In this document: positions 8,899-17,707 of the stretch, one piece after another
Position numbering within the stretch: position 1 is the first letter of the stretch
Layout: every line of letters starts with the position of its first letter
From: an uncultured Porphyromonadaceae bacterium
GTDB taxonomy: Bacteria; Bacteroidota; Bacteroidia; Bacteroidales; Muribaculaceae
Assembly: GCA_902495075.1 (NCBI GenBank)
Contig: CABUVO010000005.1
Coordinates: forward strand, 62,001-126,000
Length of the DNA stretch: 64,000 nt
Reading direction: 5' to 3'
Translations under genes and position numbers: made by a program
The notes under the pieces: generated by a model
Database searches by the model: none
Told to the model about the DNA's origin: nothing
Seen by the model: only the letters and a program-made list of their open reading frames with translations

Positions 8899-11868
8899 TT
8901 AGAAATTAAGTCCGATAGTTACTGAATATGTGCGGGGACGAGGATATACAGCAGTGTCCACACCGTTGCTTGATTCAGGATCAACGCCCTTATATTTTGT
9001 AATGGTAAATACATTTTGTACCATTGCGGACACATGGAGATTCAAGCTCTTGTAAATCTGACCGAAATCGTAAGTGAGCTGGAGATTGTCCATCTTAAGG
9101 AAAGAAGCGTTCTCAAGATAATAGTCGCTCAGGAACTGACGGCGAGTGAAGCGGGTATCGAGGAAACTGCGGTTGAGATTGTTGAGCTGATAGTCATTGT
9201 AGCTCATTGTTTCCCATGCTCCGGTGTTCATTGCCATACCATTGAAGATGTAGCCTCCGATATTGGCACGCAACGAAGTAGACAGAGACCATTTCTTGTA
9301 ACGGAGCTGGGTGGAAAGTCCCAGAATCCAGTCTGGAGCCGGGGAATGACAATGATAGCGGTCATTGTTGGTAATCTGACCGTCTCCATCAAGGTCGGCA
9401 TATAATCCTTCGATGGGCCTGCCTGTTTCCTGATCGTAGAGTTGTTTATACAGATAGAATGAATAAGGAGCGTAATCGGTGGAGAATACCTGCATTTGGT
9501 AAGCGTCAATCCAAGGACCGACTTCTGTATCGGGACTTGGGGCTCCGGGGGTCAGGGTAAGATTCTTGATACGCACGCGCTGCCACGCGGCATTTGCAGT
9601 CACATCCCATGTCCAGTCTTTATTACTGATGAGGTGGGCGGTCAAGGCTAGTTCAAGACCTTTTGAATCTACATTGCCGACATTTTCAAGCATCAGTTTA
9701 TCGAAATTTGTGCCCGCAGGAACAGGAACCGTGGCAAGCAGGTTTTCAGTTTTGCGGGTATAGAAATCAGCAGAGAATGTAAAACGATTCTCCATAAAAG
9801 CCAAATCTATACCATAGTTCCATGATTTTGTAGTCTCCCATTTCAAATCAGGATTATAAGCTTCAGGACGATAAGTATAGACAGGATTACCTCCAAACAT
9901 ATACTGGGCTCCGTCAAGACCTGGAGTATAGACAGGTATATAGCCATAGTTGGTGATGCCGTCCTGCTGACCGGTAACGCCATATGATGCTCTAAGTTTC
10001 AAATCATTGACGCTGTCGCGCAGAGGTTCAAAGAAATCTTCCTGCGAGATGCGCCATGCGAGAGCGACGGAAGGAAATGTGCCCCAACGGTTGTCTTTAG
10101 AGAAACGGGAGGAGCCGTCACGACGGACTGTGGCTGTCAGAAGGTAACGGTTCATAAAAGTATAATTCAGACGACCGTAATATGATATCAGGGAATGACG
10201 CTGATCAGTAGGTGCCGATGTTGATTGCTGCACTCCGTCTGCATTTAAGATGGCATAGAATGGAGTGGTATATTTCCAATATTGGTAATCGTAACCGAAT
10301 GTTGCGTCAATGTTTGAGTTGATGGCATCGAAATCACGATTATAGTTTACATAAAGAGTCAGAAGCCTGTTATAATTCTTCTGCGGACCATATTTATAAT
10401 CACGTCCGCCTGTGGTATAATAAGAAATCGCCTCTTTAGGGACGTATATTTTACCTTCACCTTTAGACCAGTCATAACCACCTGTGGCATGAAGTCTCAG
10501 GCCCTTGACCCATCGGATATTCCAATCAACGTCGATATTTCCAATAACTCGATATACATCTGATGTCGATTTATATTGATTCAGACGGCCTAAAGCGTTG
10601 GCAAGCGCACCGGTAACAGGTATCCCGTTGGCGTCTGCTGCTTCGTTGTAACCACCAAAAGCATCATTTCCAGAATAGACTGGAATAGTGGGGTTTAGTG
10701 TAGCTCCACCCCAGATAGCGTCTGTGTCGGCAAAACGGTTTTTGGAATAAGTGCCTTTAAGACTGAATTGGAATCTAAGTTCATCGCGGAAGAAAGAGGG
10801 TGTGAGGTTCAGGTTCCCAGTGAAACGCTTGGCATTATCGGTTTTGAGAATACCATCCTGATAGTATGCACCGGCAGAAACGCGGAACGGAAGCCATGAT
10901 GCCGCACGCCCTGATACACTAAGATTGTTGTCTGTACCAAAGGCAGTTTGATAAATCAGGTCATTCCAATTTGTGCGACTATTGCCAATAAGTGATTTCT
11001 GACGGTCGGTGCCAAGTTCATTCACAATTCCGATAAACTCATCGGTCGAGAGCATATCCGATGTCTTGGTTTTAGTGGATAAAGAGTTCGTGGTTTGGAA
11101 CGATACTTTGATGCCGTCTCCCTTTCCTTTCTTTGTTGTAATTATGATTACACCGTTTGAAGCGCGTGAACCATAGATAGCTGTTGATGACGCATCTTTC
11201 AAGATGGTCATGCTCTCTATATCATTCGGGTTTATCAAGCTCAGAAAATTTCCACTTCCGCTCACAGAACCGCCCACTTCCATAGGCACGCCGTCAAGAA
11301 CAATAAGAGGGTCGTTTGAAGCATTGAGCGATGCACCTCCACGCACACGGATTGTTGAACCGGAAGTTGGCGAACCACCACCGTTCACAATCTGCACACC
11401 GGCAATTTTACCATTGACCAGTTCCTCAGGAGAAGAAATCATGCCTTTGTTGAAATCCTTCTCACTTACAGTTGAAACAGAACCCGTCAAATCATCTTTC
11501 TTGCGGACACCGTAGCCGATTACCACTACTTCATCCAAAACTTCATTGTTTGGTTTAAGGGTTACATCTATTACATCCGATGTAATGTCAACCGTAAGGT
11601 TCTCATAACCCACATAAGAGAATGTAAGTTGTTTCGCTGTTGCCGGCACTTTCAAGGTATAATGGCCGTCCAAGTCGGTTGCCGCACCTATCGGTTCTCC
11701 TACAACTTTTACCGATGCGCCAATTAGTGGCTCTCCGGTCTCATCAAAGACAGTACCCGTTACTGTCCGTTGATTCTGGGCATAAGCCGAAACGGGTATC
11801 AAGAGAATCGAGAGAATCAATCCCAGCAGCCAGCTCCTTGATTCGGCATAACCAATTGTTTTGTCCAT
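8899..11868 (-). CDS. SusC/RagA-type TonB-linked outer-membrane transporter (galactan PUL)
   Basis: A 989-residue TonB-dependent transporter. Signal peptide ends near AYAQ; the CarboxypepD_reg-like domain follows (TVTGTVFDETGEPLIGASVKV), then the TonB-box region (LDEVVVIGYG), the plug with IRVRGGASLN and IYGSRASNGVIIITTKKG, and a long beta-barrel ending in an aromatic C-terminus (VTIGLNF). It has no N-terminal STN domain, as expected for a transporter controlled by an HTCS and not by an ECF sigma factor. First gene of the operon susC-susD-binding protein-GH53, preceded by a 215-nt regulatory gap. Confidence 0.96.
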   Translation of the reverse strand: MDKTIGYAESRSWLLGLILSILLIPVSAYAQNQRTVTGTVFDETGEPLIGASVKVVGEPIGAATDLDGHYTLKVPATAKQLTFSYVGYENLTVDITSDVIDVTLKPNNEVLDEVVVIGYGVRKKDDLTGSVSTVSEKDFNKGMISSPEELVNGKIAGVQIVNGGGSPTSGSTIRVRGGASLNASNDPLIVLDGVPMEVGGSVSGSGNFLSLINPNDIESMTILKDASSTAIYGSRASNGVIIITTKKGKGDGIKVSFQTTNSLSTKTKTSDMLSTDEFIGIVNELGTDRQKSLIGNSRTNWNDLIYQTAFGTDNNLSVSGRAASWLPFRVSAGAYYQDGILKTDNAKRFTGNLNLTPSFFRDELRFQFSLKGTYSKNRFADTDAIWGGATLNPTIPVYSGNDAFGGYNEAADANGIPVTGALANALGRLNQYKSTSDVYRVIGNIDVDWNIRWVKGLRLHATGGYDWSKGEGKIYVPKEAISYYTTGGRDYKYGPQKNYNRLLTLYVNYNRDFDAINSNIDATFGYDYQYWKYTTPFYAILNADGVQQSTSAPTDQRHSLISYYGRLNYTFMNRYLLTATVRRDGSSRFSKDNRWGTFPSVALAWRISQEDFFEPLRDSVNDLKLRASYGVTGQQDGITNYGYIPVYTPGLDGAQYMFGGNPVYTYRPEAYNPDLKWETTKSWNYGIDLAFMENRFTFSADFYTRKTENLLATVPVPAGTNFDKLMLENVGNVDSKGLELALTAHLISNKDWTWDVTANAAWQRVRIKNLTLTPGAPSPDTEVGPWIDAYQMQVFSTDYAPYSFYLYKQLYDQETGRPIEGLYADLDGDGQITNNDRYHCHSPAPDWILGLSTQLRYKKWSLSTSLRANIGGYIFNGMAMNTGAWETMSYNDYQLNNLNRSFLDTRFTRRQFLSDYYLENASFLKMDNLQLTYDFGQIYKSLNLHVSAMVQNVFTITKYKGVDPESSNGVDTAVYPRPRTYSVTIGLNF

Positions 11869-11955
11869 TAGAAATGTTTATTGTTATTTTAGTTTGAAAA
11901 TTAAGGTGATCAAATGGTATTAGCCATTTCCAAAAATAAAAAAACAATCTTTCCT

Positions 11956-12016
11956 ACCTTAATCTTATACCTTGCATATGCAAAATTAGCACCTTAAAGA
12001 TAGATACGACCTTAAA
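11956..12016 (-). promoter_or_regulatory. Promoter region of the galactan PUL operon with repeated ACCTT boxes
   Basis: TAATTTTG on the minus strand (11988-11981) fits the -7 consensus TAnnTTTG. No TTTG lies at the proper -33 distance, which suggests an activator-dependent promoter. The plus strand shows ACCTTAAA at 11991-11998 and again at 12009-12016 (18 nt apart), plus ACCTT at 11956 and 11969. Direct repeats upstream of a weak promoter are what an AraC-type HTCS output domain would need; this role is inferred. Confidence 0.45.
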
Positions 12017-12083
12017 AATCGGACAAATGCAGAAACAAAACGGACAATCCTTTTTGAGCCTTTATTTTTAATGATTATTTGTC

Positions 12084-15000
12084 TTATTTGAGACTCACAT
12101 TTTCATCCTCACTTTCATATTGACTGGGTTTGACACCATATTGATTCTGAAAACATTTGGCAAAATAAGATGGTGTCTTGAATCCCACCATATAACTGAT
12201 TTCTGCAACAGTGAAACGATGTTGACTTAATAGGACTGCTGCTTTTTGAAGTCTGACTCTACGGATATAGTCAAGTGGGGCGATATCCATATGCTTTTTT
12301 ATAAGACGATAGAGCTGTTTATTGGGAATGCCACTCTTTTCACATAACAGATTTACATTCAGATCAGGGTCTGAAATGTTATTTTCAATGATCTTGGCAA
12401 TCTTTGCCAGGAGTTTTTCATTTACGGATTCGGCTTGTATTGGCTTTGCTTCTGCTTCCGCAATAGTTTGAATCCTAACTTTTTCTTTTATCTCGTTTCG
12501 TCCTTTTAGAAGATGACATATGCGTCCCAAGAGAACTGAAGGATCAAATGGTTTGGTCATATAAACGTCTATACCGAGTTTGATGCTTTCCGTTTCCGTC
12601 TTATTGTCAGATTTTGCTGTCAACATGATGATGGGGACTGATGAAAGACGAGGATGTTGTTTTATACGTTTCACCATGTCAAGTCCGCTCATTATAGGCA
12701 TCATTTCATCAACAATTATGAGGTCAGGGATAATGGAAGCTGCGATCGCAAGTCCTGAACGACCGTTTTCTGCCGTAAAACAAGTATAGTTGTTTCTTAT
12801 GATTTCAGAAATAAAGCCGGATATTTGAGAATTGTCTTCAACAATAAGGATTTTTGCCTTGTCGGAATCCACATCCGTGATCTGGTTGCTTGAAACCGGC
12901 AAAGTTTTTTCCGATATTGGAAGTGATACAACGAATGAGGTTCCTTGTCCCTCCTTACTATACAAAGCGATGTTTCCTTTCATTAGTTCAAGATATTTCT
13001 TTATCAAATATAGTCCCAGTCCCGTTCCTTCGTGAAGTTTAGATGTGGAGGGTGCGCGGAACATTCTTTGAAAAACGAGAGGTTGATCTATGTCGGCTAT
13101 GCCGGCTCCGTCATCCGACACTGCAATCTCTACGTTACTTCCATTGGAGCTTATGCCTAATGATATCGTTGATCCATCATCTGAATATTTACAGGCGTTG
13201 GATAGGAGATTCGTTATTACGGACTCAAATTTTACTGCGTCTGCTTCTATGAGCAATTGTGGACATTCGGAATGAAAAATGAATTTTTTATGGGTATTAT
13301 TTTCTTTGAAAACCTCAAAAACGCCCTTACAGAACTCAACAACGTCAAAAGTTGACTGTATCAGAAGATTTTCATCACTATCTTCCAGATGTTGAAGTTC
13401 CAATGTGCGATGTATCATGTTGTTAAGACGCACAGCATTATTGTATACAGTCTCAAGATTCCGTTTGCTTTCAGGATCTTTCGCTTTTTCCTTCATTATA
13501 CTTACTGGTCCTAAAATCATTGAGAGTGGAGTTTTGAGATCATGGGAAATCGTAGAAAGAAAGGACAGTTTTCTTTCTACATTCTCTAAAGCGGTCTGGC
13601 GTTCTTGTTCTTGAAATATTCTAAGACTTCGTTTCCTGATATACCAGATTATACCAAAGATTATCCCCACTCCTATCAGAATATAGAGGCAGATAGCCCA
13701 CCATGACAAAGCCATGGGTGGCATAACTTTCAGAGGGATGGCTATCGGGTCAATCGGAGAACCGACTGTTTTAACCAGAATCATGTAATTCCCCATTTTC
13801 AAGCCGGAGAGAGAAATTGTATTGGCACCTTCCGGCATTACAATCCATCCGTCTAATGTATCCGTTGTCGATTCTGCAATTTTATACATGAATCGTTGCG
13901 GCGATTCAGGAGAATAATCCAAAGTGCTTACGACCATGGTGATATTACCCCCATAAGGAATTGAAATGCCCTCTTTATCTCCATCCAGATCTGAAAGATC
14001 AAGATATCCGCTGCCCCTGTCTTGAAGAACAAGTTTAATAGCTTTGTAATCTGCGACATTGCCTATATTATGATAATCTACTTCAAGTATTTCGTCAGTT
14101 CCCCCGAGCAGGACTTTCCCGGTAACAGAATCTTCATACACTGCGGTATACGATTTCTGTGGAATGGGTAAAAGAGTTGCTTTAAGATCTTCACCGTCTA
14201 TACTCCACACATTACTTTGTGTCGAAACCCATATGCCATTCCCAACCTTGCCAGCAGCCAAAACTGTTTCATCACTATTCGTATATGGGAATTTGACTAT
14301 ATTATTATTGCTTTTACTATCAAATACTATGGCTCCCCCTTTGAACGCACACCATACTCTTCCCTTCGCATCTCGGCATAAATGGGTTGGATAACCTCCT
14401 GTCAGTTGGAACACATCATATTTTTCACATTTGTTTTTACTGGATGAGTATTTAGTTAAAATATTGTCTCTGAATAATAATATCCACGTATTGCCATCAA
14501 TGTCAGTAGCTATGTCATTGACAAGGTCATTTTCAATACTTAAACTATTGCCATGTGATGATTTTCTATCAGTATTAAAAGAATAGTCTGCCACTATGGT
14601 CCCGCCGCTAACATTGAATCTTGATTTTTTTACACGATGCAGACCACTGAGAAAGGTCCCAATCCAATAATACTCATTGTCTTCTTCAAAGGAATAGACC
14701 CAGTTGGAGTTATGTTCGCCGTATTCATCAACGATATGAAACACATCAAATCCATTTAATAGTGGATTGAATCTATTTAATCCACCATCAGTTGAAAGCC
14801 ATATATTGTTGGCATTGTCTTCATCTATGGCTCTTATCCTATTGTGAGATAATGAATTCGATAAATCTGAATGACGATACCAATTCGGAGCTTCACCATC
14901 AGAGAGCTTGATAGCCCCGTTAGTTCCACCAAACCATAGGTTATTCCTTCTGTCTCGGTAAATCGCATGGATCTCGTTCCCTTCCCCGGTATGGGCAAGC

Positions 15001-16010
15001 GAACTAAGTTTTATTGTTCTGATAGTGCTTGAATTGGAAGCGATAGAAAAACCTCTTTCATGACCGGTCCATATATTGTTTTTATTGTCAGCAACAATAC
15101 ACCATATCTCATTGTCTGACAGGCTCAGTTCGTATCTCGAATCGTGGCGATAATGGTGTAAGGAGTCTTGAAACCAATCAAACATGCCATTGTCGGTTCC
15201 TATAAGGATGTGGCCATTGTGTCCTTTTGCCATACTCTTTATATTGTTATTCTCTAATGACGTTATTTTCTTCCATGTGTCATTTACCGGAGAATATTCA
15301 TACAATGATCCCTCGCTGCCAATATAAATGTTGCTGTTGTAAGGAGATTCCAACAGGCAGTTCACAAACATGTTTTTTAAATTCGGGTTATCGATCCTCG
15401 CTTTGACTTTGGTAAATTTATTGGCATTTGAATTCCATCTTGCAAGTCCGTTATATGTTCCCACATATAATATTCCGCGACTGTCACGTAATATGGAATA
15501 AACAGATTTATGAGGTAATCCGAGCGAAAAATCCGATACGTCCCCATTGTTAAGGTCTAAGAGGAATATTCCATAAAGACTCCCAATCCAAAGCTGGTTA
15601 TCATATAATAGCAGGCATCTGATCTCATTAGGTAATGGAGCATTGCTGAGACTTACGGAACCGGTATTATAGTCATAAATAAGGAGACCATTGTTGCCCC
15701 CGATATACAGCCGTCCGTCTTTTTCAACGATAGAGTATATCTGGGTTCCGAACAATTCATTCTTTCCAACCGGATGGACAGCAACGCCATCATAGAAATA
15801 CAATCCACTGTTGGTGCCTATCCACATGATGCCATGAGTGTCTCTGAATATACAGAAGACAGCCGTCTTCTTTCCATCGACAGTAACATTTTTCCATGTT
15901 AGTTCCGGTTCGGGTAACTGTGGAACGGCTCCAACTTTCATGACAAGACTGGTCATTACTGCCATTACAAACAGGATCCGCCACAAGAAGAATTGTTTTA
16001 TTAGTTTCAT
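12084..16010 (-). CDS. Hybrid two-component system regulator (HTCS) of the galactan PUL
   Basis: Senses a glycan fragment in the periplasm and activates PUL transcription. From the chosen ATG at 16010 (1308 residues) the order is: N-terminal membrane/signal segment; a large two-propeller sensor made of Reg_prop repeats (WIGTNSGLYFYDG, WFGGTNGAIKLSDG and others) to about residue 690; a Y_Y_Y domain; a transmembrane helix near 770-795; histidine kinase with His823 in STISHDLKTPLS; an ATPase domain (NLLSNACKYSDDG, GTGLGLYLIKKY); a receiver with Asp1101 in IIVDEMMP; and an AraC-type HTH to the end. A start 39 nt upstream is possible, but MKLIKQFF gives the normal signal. It is encoded between the PUL operon and the second GH53, same strand. 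Confidence 0.96.
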   Translation of the reverse strand: MKLIKQFFLWRILFVMAVMTSLVMKVGAVPQLPEPELTWKNVTVDGKKTAVFCIFRDTHGIMWIGTNSGLYFYDGVAVHPVGKNELFGTQIYSIVEKDGRLYIGGNNGLLIYDYNTGSVSLSNAPLPNEIRCLLLYDNQLWIGSLYGIFLLDLNNGDVSDFSLGLPHKSVYSILRDSRGILYVGTYNGLARWNSNANKFTKVKARIDNPNLKNMFVNCLLESPYNSNIYIGSEGSLYEYSPVNDTWKKITSLENNNIKSMAKGHNGHILIGTDNGMFDWFQDSLHHYRHDSRYELSLSDNEIWCIVADNKNNIWTGHERGFSIASNSSTIRTIKLSSLAHTGEGNEIHAIYRDRRNNLWFGGTNGAIKLSDGEAPNWYRHSDLSNSLSHNRIRAIDEDNANNIWLSTDGGLNRFNPLLNGFDVFHIVDEYGEHNSNWVYSFEEDNEYYWIGTFLSGLHRVKKSRFNVSGGTIVADYSFNTDRKSSHGNSLSIENDLVNDIATDIDGNTWILLFRDNILTKYSSSKNKCEKYDVFQLTGGYPTHLCRDAKGRVWCAFKGGAIVFDSKSNNNIVKFPYTNSDETVLAAGKVGNGIWVSTQSNVWSIDGEDLKATLLPIPQKSYTAVYEDSVTGKVLLGGTDEILEVDYHNIGNVADYKAIKLVLQDRGSGYLDLSDLDGDKEGISIPYGGNITMVVSTLDYSPESPQRFMYKIAESTTDTLDGWIVMPEGANTISLSGLKMGNYMILVKTVGSPIDPIAIPLKVMPPMALSWWAICLYILIGVGIIFGIIWYIRKRSLRIFQEQERQTALENVERKLSFLSTISHDLKTPLSMILGPVSIMKEKAKDPESKRNLETVYNNAVRLNNMIHRTLELQHLEDSDENLLIQSTFDVVEFCKGVFEVFKENNTHKKFIFHSECPQLLIEADAVKFESVITNLLSNACKYSDDGSTISLGISSNGSNVEIAVSDDGAGIADIDQPLVFQRMFRAPSTSKLHEGTGLGLYLIKKYLELMKGNIALYSKEGQGTSFVVSLPISEKTLPVSSNQITDVDSDKAKILIVEDNSQISGFISEIIRNNYTCFTAENGRSGLAIAASIIPDLIIVDEMMPIMSGLDMVKRIKQHPRLSSVPIIMLTAKSDNKTETESIKLGIDVYMTKPFDPSVLLGRICHLLKGRNEIKEKVRIQTIAEAEAKPIQAESVNEKLLAKIAKIIENNISDPDLNVNLLCEKSGIPNKQLYRLIKKHMDIAPLDYIRRVRLQKAAVLLSQHRFTVAEISYMVGFKTPSYFAKCFQNQYGVKPSQYESEDENVSLK

Positions 16011-16037
16011 GCTACTGATTTTTCGGTAATTACAATG

Positions 16038-16045
16038 CAAAGTTA
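16038..16045 (-). promoter_or_regulatory. Candidate -7 box for the HTCS gene
   Basis: TAACTTTG on the minus strand, 27 nt before the chosen HTCS start, matches TAnnTTTG. No clear -33 box at the usual distance. Confidence 0.4.
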
Positions 16046-16168
16046 GCAAATTTTAACGAGCATGTGGAAGATTCTGTTTTTCGGTTATGCACCATTTCGG
16101 ACAAAATAAACATTAAATAGGACAGATTATAGGAACAGGGTATAGGTTAATGGTTAAAAGTTAAAGGG

Positions 16169-16257
16169 AAAAGGTAAATTGGCACGCCTCTAACTTTTAG
16201 CGTCTGTCCTTGAAGAGGGCAGATGCGAAATTTCTGAGGCGTGCCAATTTACCTTTT
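16169..16257. repeat. Palindromic repeat element, copy B (77-bp core 16175-16251)
   Basis: The 77-bp core matches copy A at 71 of 77 positions and has the same 12-bp ends. Here the inverted repeat is longer: 22 bp perfect, 16169-16190 against 16236-16257. The core folds into a long hairpin: outer stem, symmetric 9/9 internal loop, inner 10-bp stem (GCGTCTGTCC/GGGCAGATGC with two G-U pairs on the plus strand) and loop TTGAAGA. CCTATAA heptamers follow on its right side (16259-16272). Confidence 0.9.
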
Positions 16258-16263
16258 ACCTAT

Positions 16264-16303
16264 AACCTATAAGTGCTGAACTATAGTTCCGCACTTATAG
16301 GTT
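16264..16303 (-). terminator. Stem-loop at the end of the second GH53 gene
   Basis: AACCTATAAGTGC (16264-16276) pairs with GCACTTATAGGTT (16291-16303), with an inner GAAC/GTTC stem and a TATA loop. The stem begins inside the GH53 stop codon (16302-16304). No T-run follows on the minus strand, so it may be an end-protecting hairpin more than a classical terminator. Confidence 0.6.
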
Positions 16304-17591
16304 AGCGGATGATGACTTTGCGGTCGCGGGAGATGTAAATGCCGGGAACGGAGGTAGCGTCAGGTGCGGCGACAGGTTGTCCTTGGAGGTTATACCAGGT
16401 GCGCGGTGTGGTGTCCGTAGCGTCGGCTCCAATTTCTGAGACTACACTGGAGGAGGCGAAGGAACAGATGGTTTTCAGGGCGGATGTGGCGCAGCCCGTG
16501 GTGCTGTCGAAGAGGGGAGCGTTATACCATCCGGAGAGGTTTGTGCCGAAAGCATTGTATTCCATCCACCACCAGAAAAGCCCATTCACATGATCATGTT
16601 TCTCTAATGTGGCTACAAGATCTGTGGCAAATTTATTCTGACCTTCATCAGTGTAAGGCCATACATTTGAAAGATCATTGGTGGTGCCGGGAACCTCCCA
16701 CTTGTAAGAATATCCGGTTTCTACAATCATTATCTTCTTGTCGGGATAATTTGTCTGCAAGGATGAGAGGGCAGTATCGAGCACTGTCATGTCTCCGTGA
16801 AAGTAGGGATAATAGCTGAGACCAATGATATCATAGTCGATATTCATTGATTTCATCTTGTCGTAGAAATTTTTCTGTACGTTTACTTCCGCAACTCTTT
16901 CTGTATGAATCACAATTTTTGCATCCGGACAAACTTCGCGACAAGCCTTTATTGCCTGGCTGAGCAATTTACCGAGTCTATCCCAGTTGGCATTGGTGCC
17001 CATGAATGTTTTCTTTGGGTTGGATGTGCCGAGTGGTCCCCATAACATTCCATAACTGATCTCGTTGCCCGGCTGGATAAATGCGGGAGTGACACCGGCA
17101 GCTTTTAGCGTTTCGAGAGTTTCTTTTGTGTAATCATATATCTTCTGGTAGAGCTGTTCATCCGACAGACCCTCCCAGTCAATTGGAGTCCACTGTTTTG
17201 CAGGGTCAGCCCAAGTATCTGAATAATGGAAATCGAGCATGAGGTCTATTCCGGCATCAACTATCTTCTTACACAGAGGGGTGATGTATTCCAGATCTTG
17301 ACATGCGTTCGGATCATATTTGGTATCGTCGTTTGCGTCATTCTTATGTTTCTCTTTGTATTTTTTAGGATTCACGAAAAGACGCACACGCATTGCGTTC
17401 ATGCCCTCCTGCTTGAGCCAGGGCACAAGATCAGCAATTGGTTTGCCGCTATGATCTTTATATTTCGCTCCCGCGTTTTCATATTCCGGCAGAAGCGATA
17501 TGTCTCCGCCCACATATCGTTGGGCATTTAGAGAGGGTAGAGCCAATGCTACAATAGCAAGAACTGATGTAAGAATTTTTTTCATAAGCAC
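16302..17591 (-). CDS. GH53 endo-beta-1,4-galactanase, second copy, with C-terminal tail motif
   Basis: A 429-residue GH53 enzyme: VGGDISLLPEYE start motif, MRVRLFVNP, DFHYSDTWADP, acid/base Glu177 in IQPGNE, nucleophile Glu291 in IMIVETGY. It has an ordinary signal peptide (cleaved near LNAQ), not a lipobox. The last about 35 residues form a separate tail (WYNLQGQPV, then PGIYISRDRKVIIR), resembling Bacteroidetes C-terminal sorting-type tails. Compared with the first GH53 it is probably periplasmic or secreted. Start at 17591 (MLM) or at the third codon (MKK) cannot be decided. It is upstream of the HTCS gene, on the same strand, with its own -7 box, so it may be expressed separately. The two GH53 proteins share catalytic motifs but are clearly diverged. 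Confidence 0.94.
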   Translation of the reverse strand: MLMKKILTSVLAIVALALPSLNAQRYVGGDISLLPEYENAGAKYKDHSGKPIADLVPWLKQEGMNAMRVRLFVNPKKYKEKHKNDANDDTKYDPNACQDLEYITPLCKKIVDAGIDLMLDFHYSDTWADPAKQWTPIDWEGLSDEQLYQKIYDYTKETLETLKAAGVTPAFIQPGNEISYGMLWGPLGTSNPKKTFMGTNANWDRLGKLLSQAIKACREVCPDAKIVIHTERVAEVNVQKNFYDKMKSMNIDYDIIGLSYYPYFHGDMTVLDTALSSLQTNYPDKKIMIVETGYSYKWEVPGTTNDLSNVWPYTDEGQNKFATDLVATLEKHDHVNGLFWWWMEYNAFGTNLSGWYNAPLFDSTTGCATSALKTICSFASSSVVSEIGADATDTTPRTWYNLQGQPVAAPDATSVPGIYISRDRKVIIR

Positions 17592-17621
17592 ATGATTGAA
17601 AGACTAAACTGCTTCTAACTG

Positions 17622-17629
17622 CAAATATA
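17622..17629 (-). promoter_or_regulatory. Candidate -7 box for the second GH53 gene
   Basis: TATATTTG on the minus strand, 30 nt before the GH53 start, fits TAnnTTTG. It lies between the gene and the valS terminator; the -33 position is occupied by the terminator stem and shows no TTTG, so activation by a regulator is possible. Confidence 0.4.
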
Positions 17630-17642
17630 ACAAATTTAAATG

Positions 17643-17703
17643 AATAAAGTATATAAAACGGGCGCACACCGCATCGGTGTGCGCCCGTTTTATATACTTT
17701 ATT
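17643..17703. terminator. Long perfect terminator hairpin after valS
   Basis: 29-bp perfect stem (17643-17671 with 17675-17703) around the 3-nt loop CAT, with the GC-rich core CGGGCGCACACCG inside AT-rich arms that supply the T-run on either strand. It isolates valS from the second GH53 gene. Confidence 0.92.
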
Positions 17704-17707
17704 AGCT

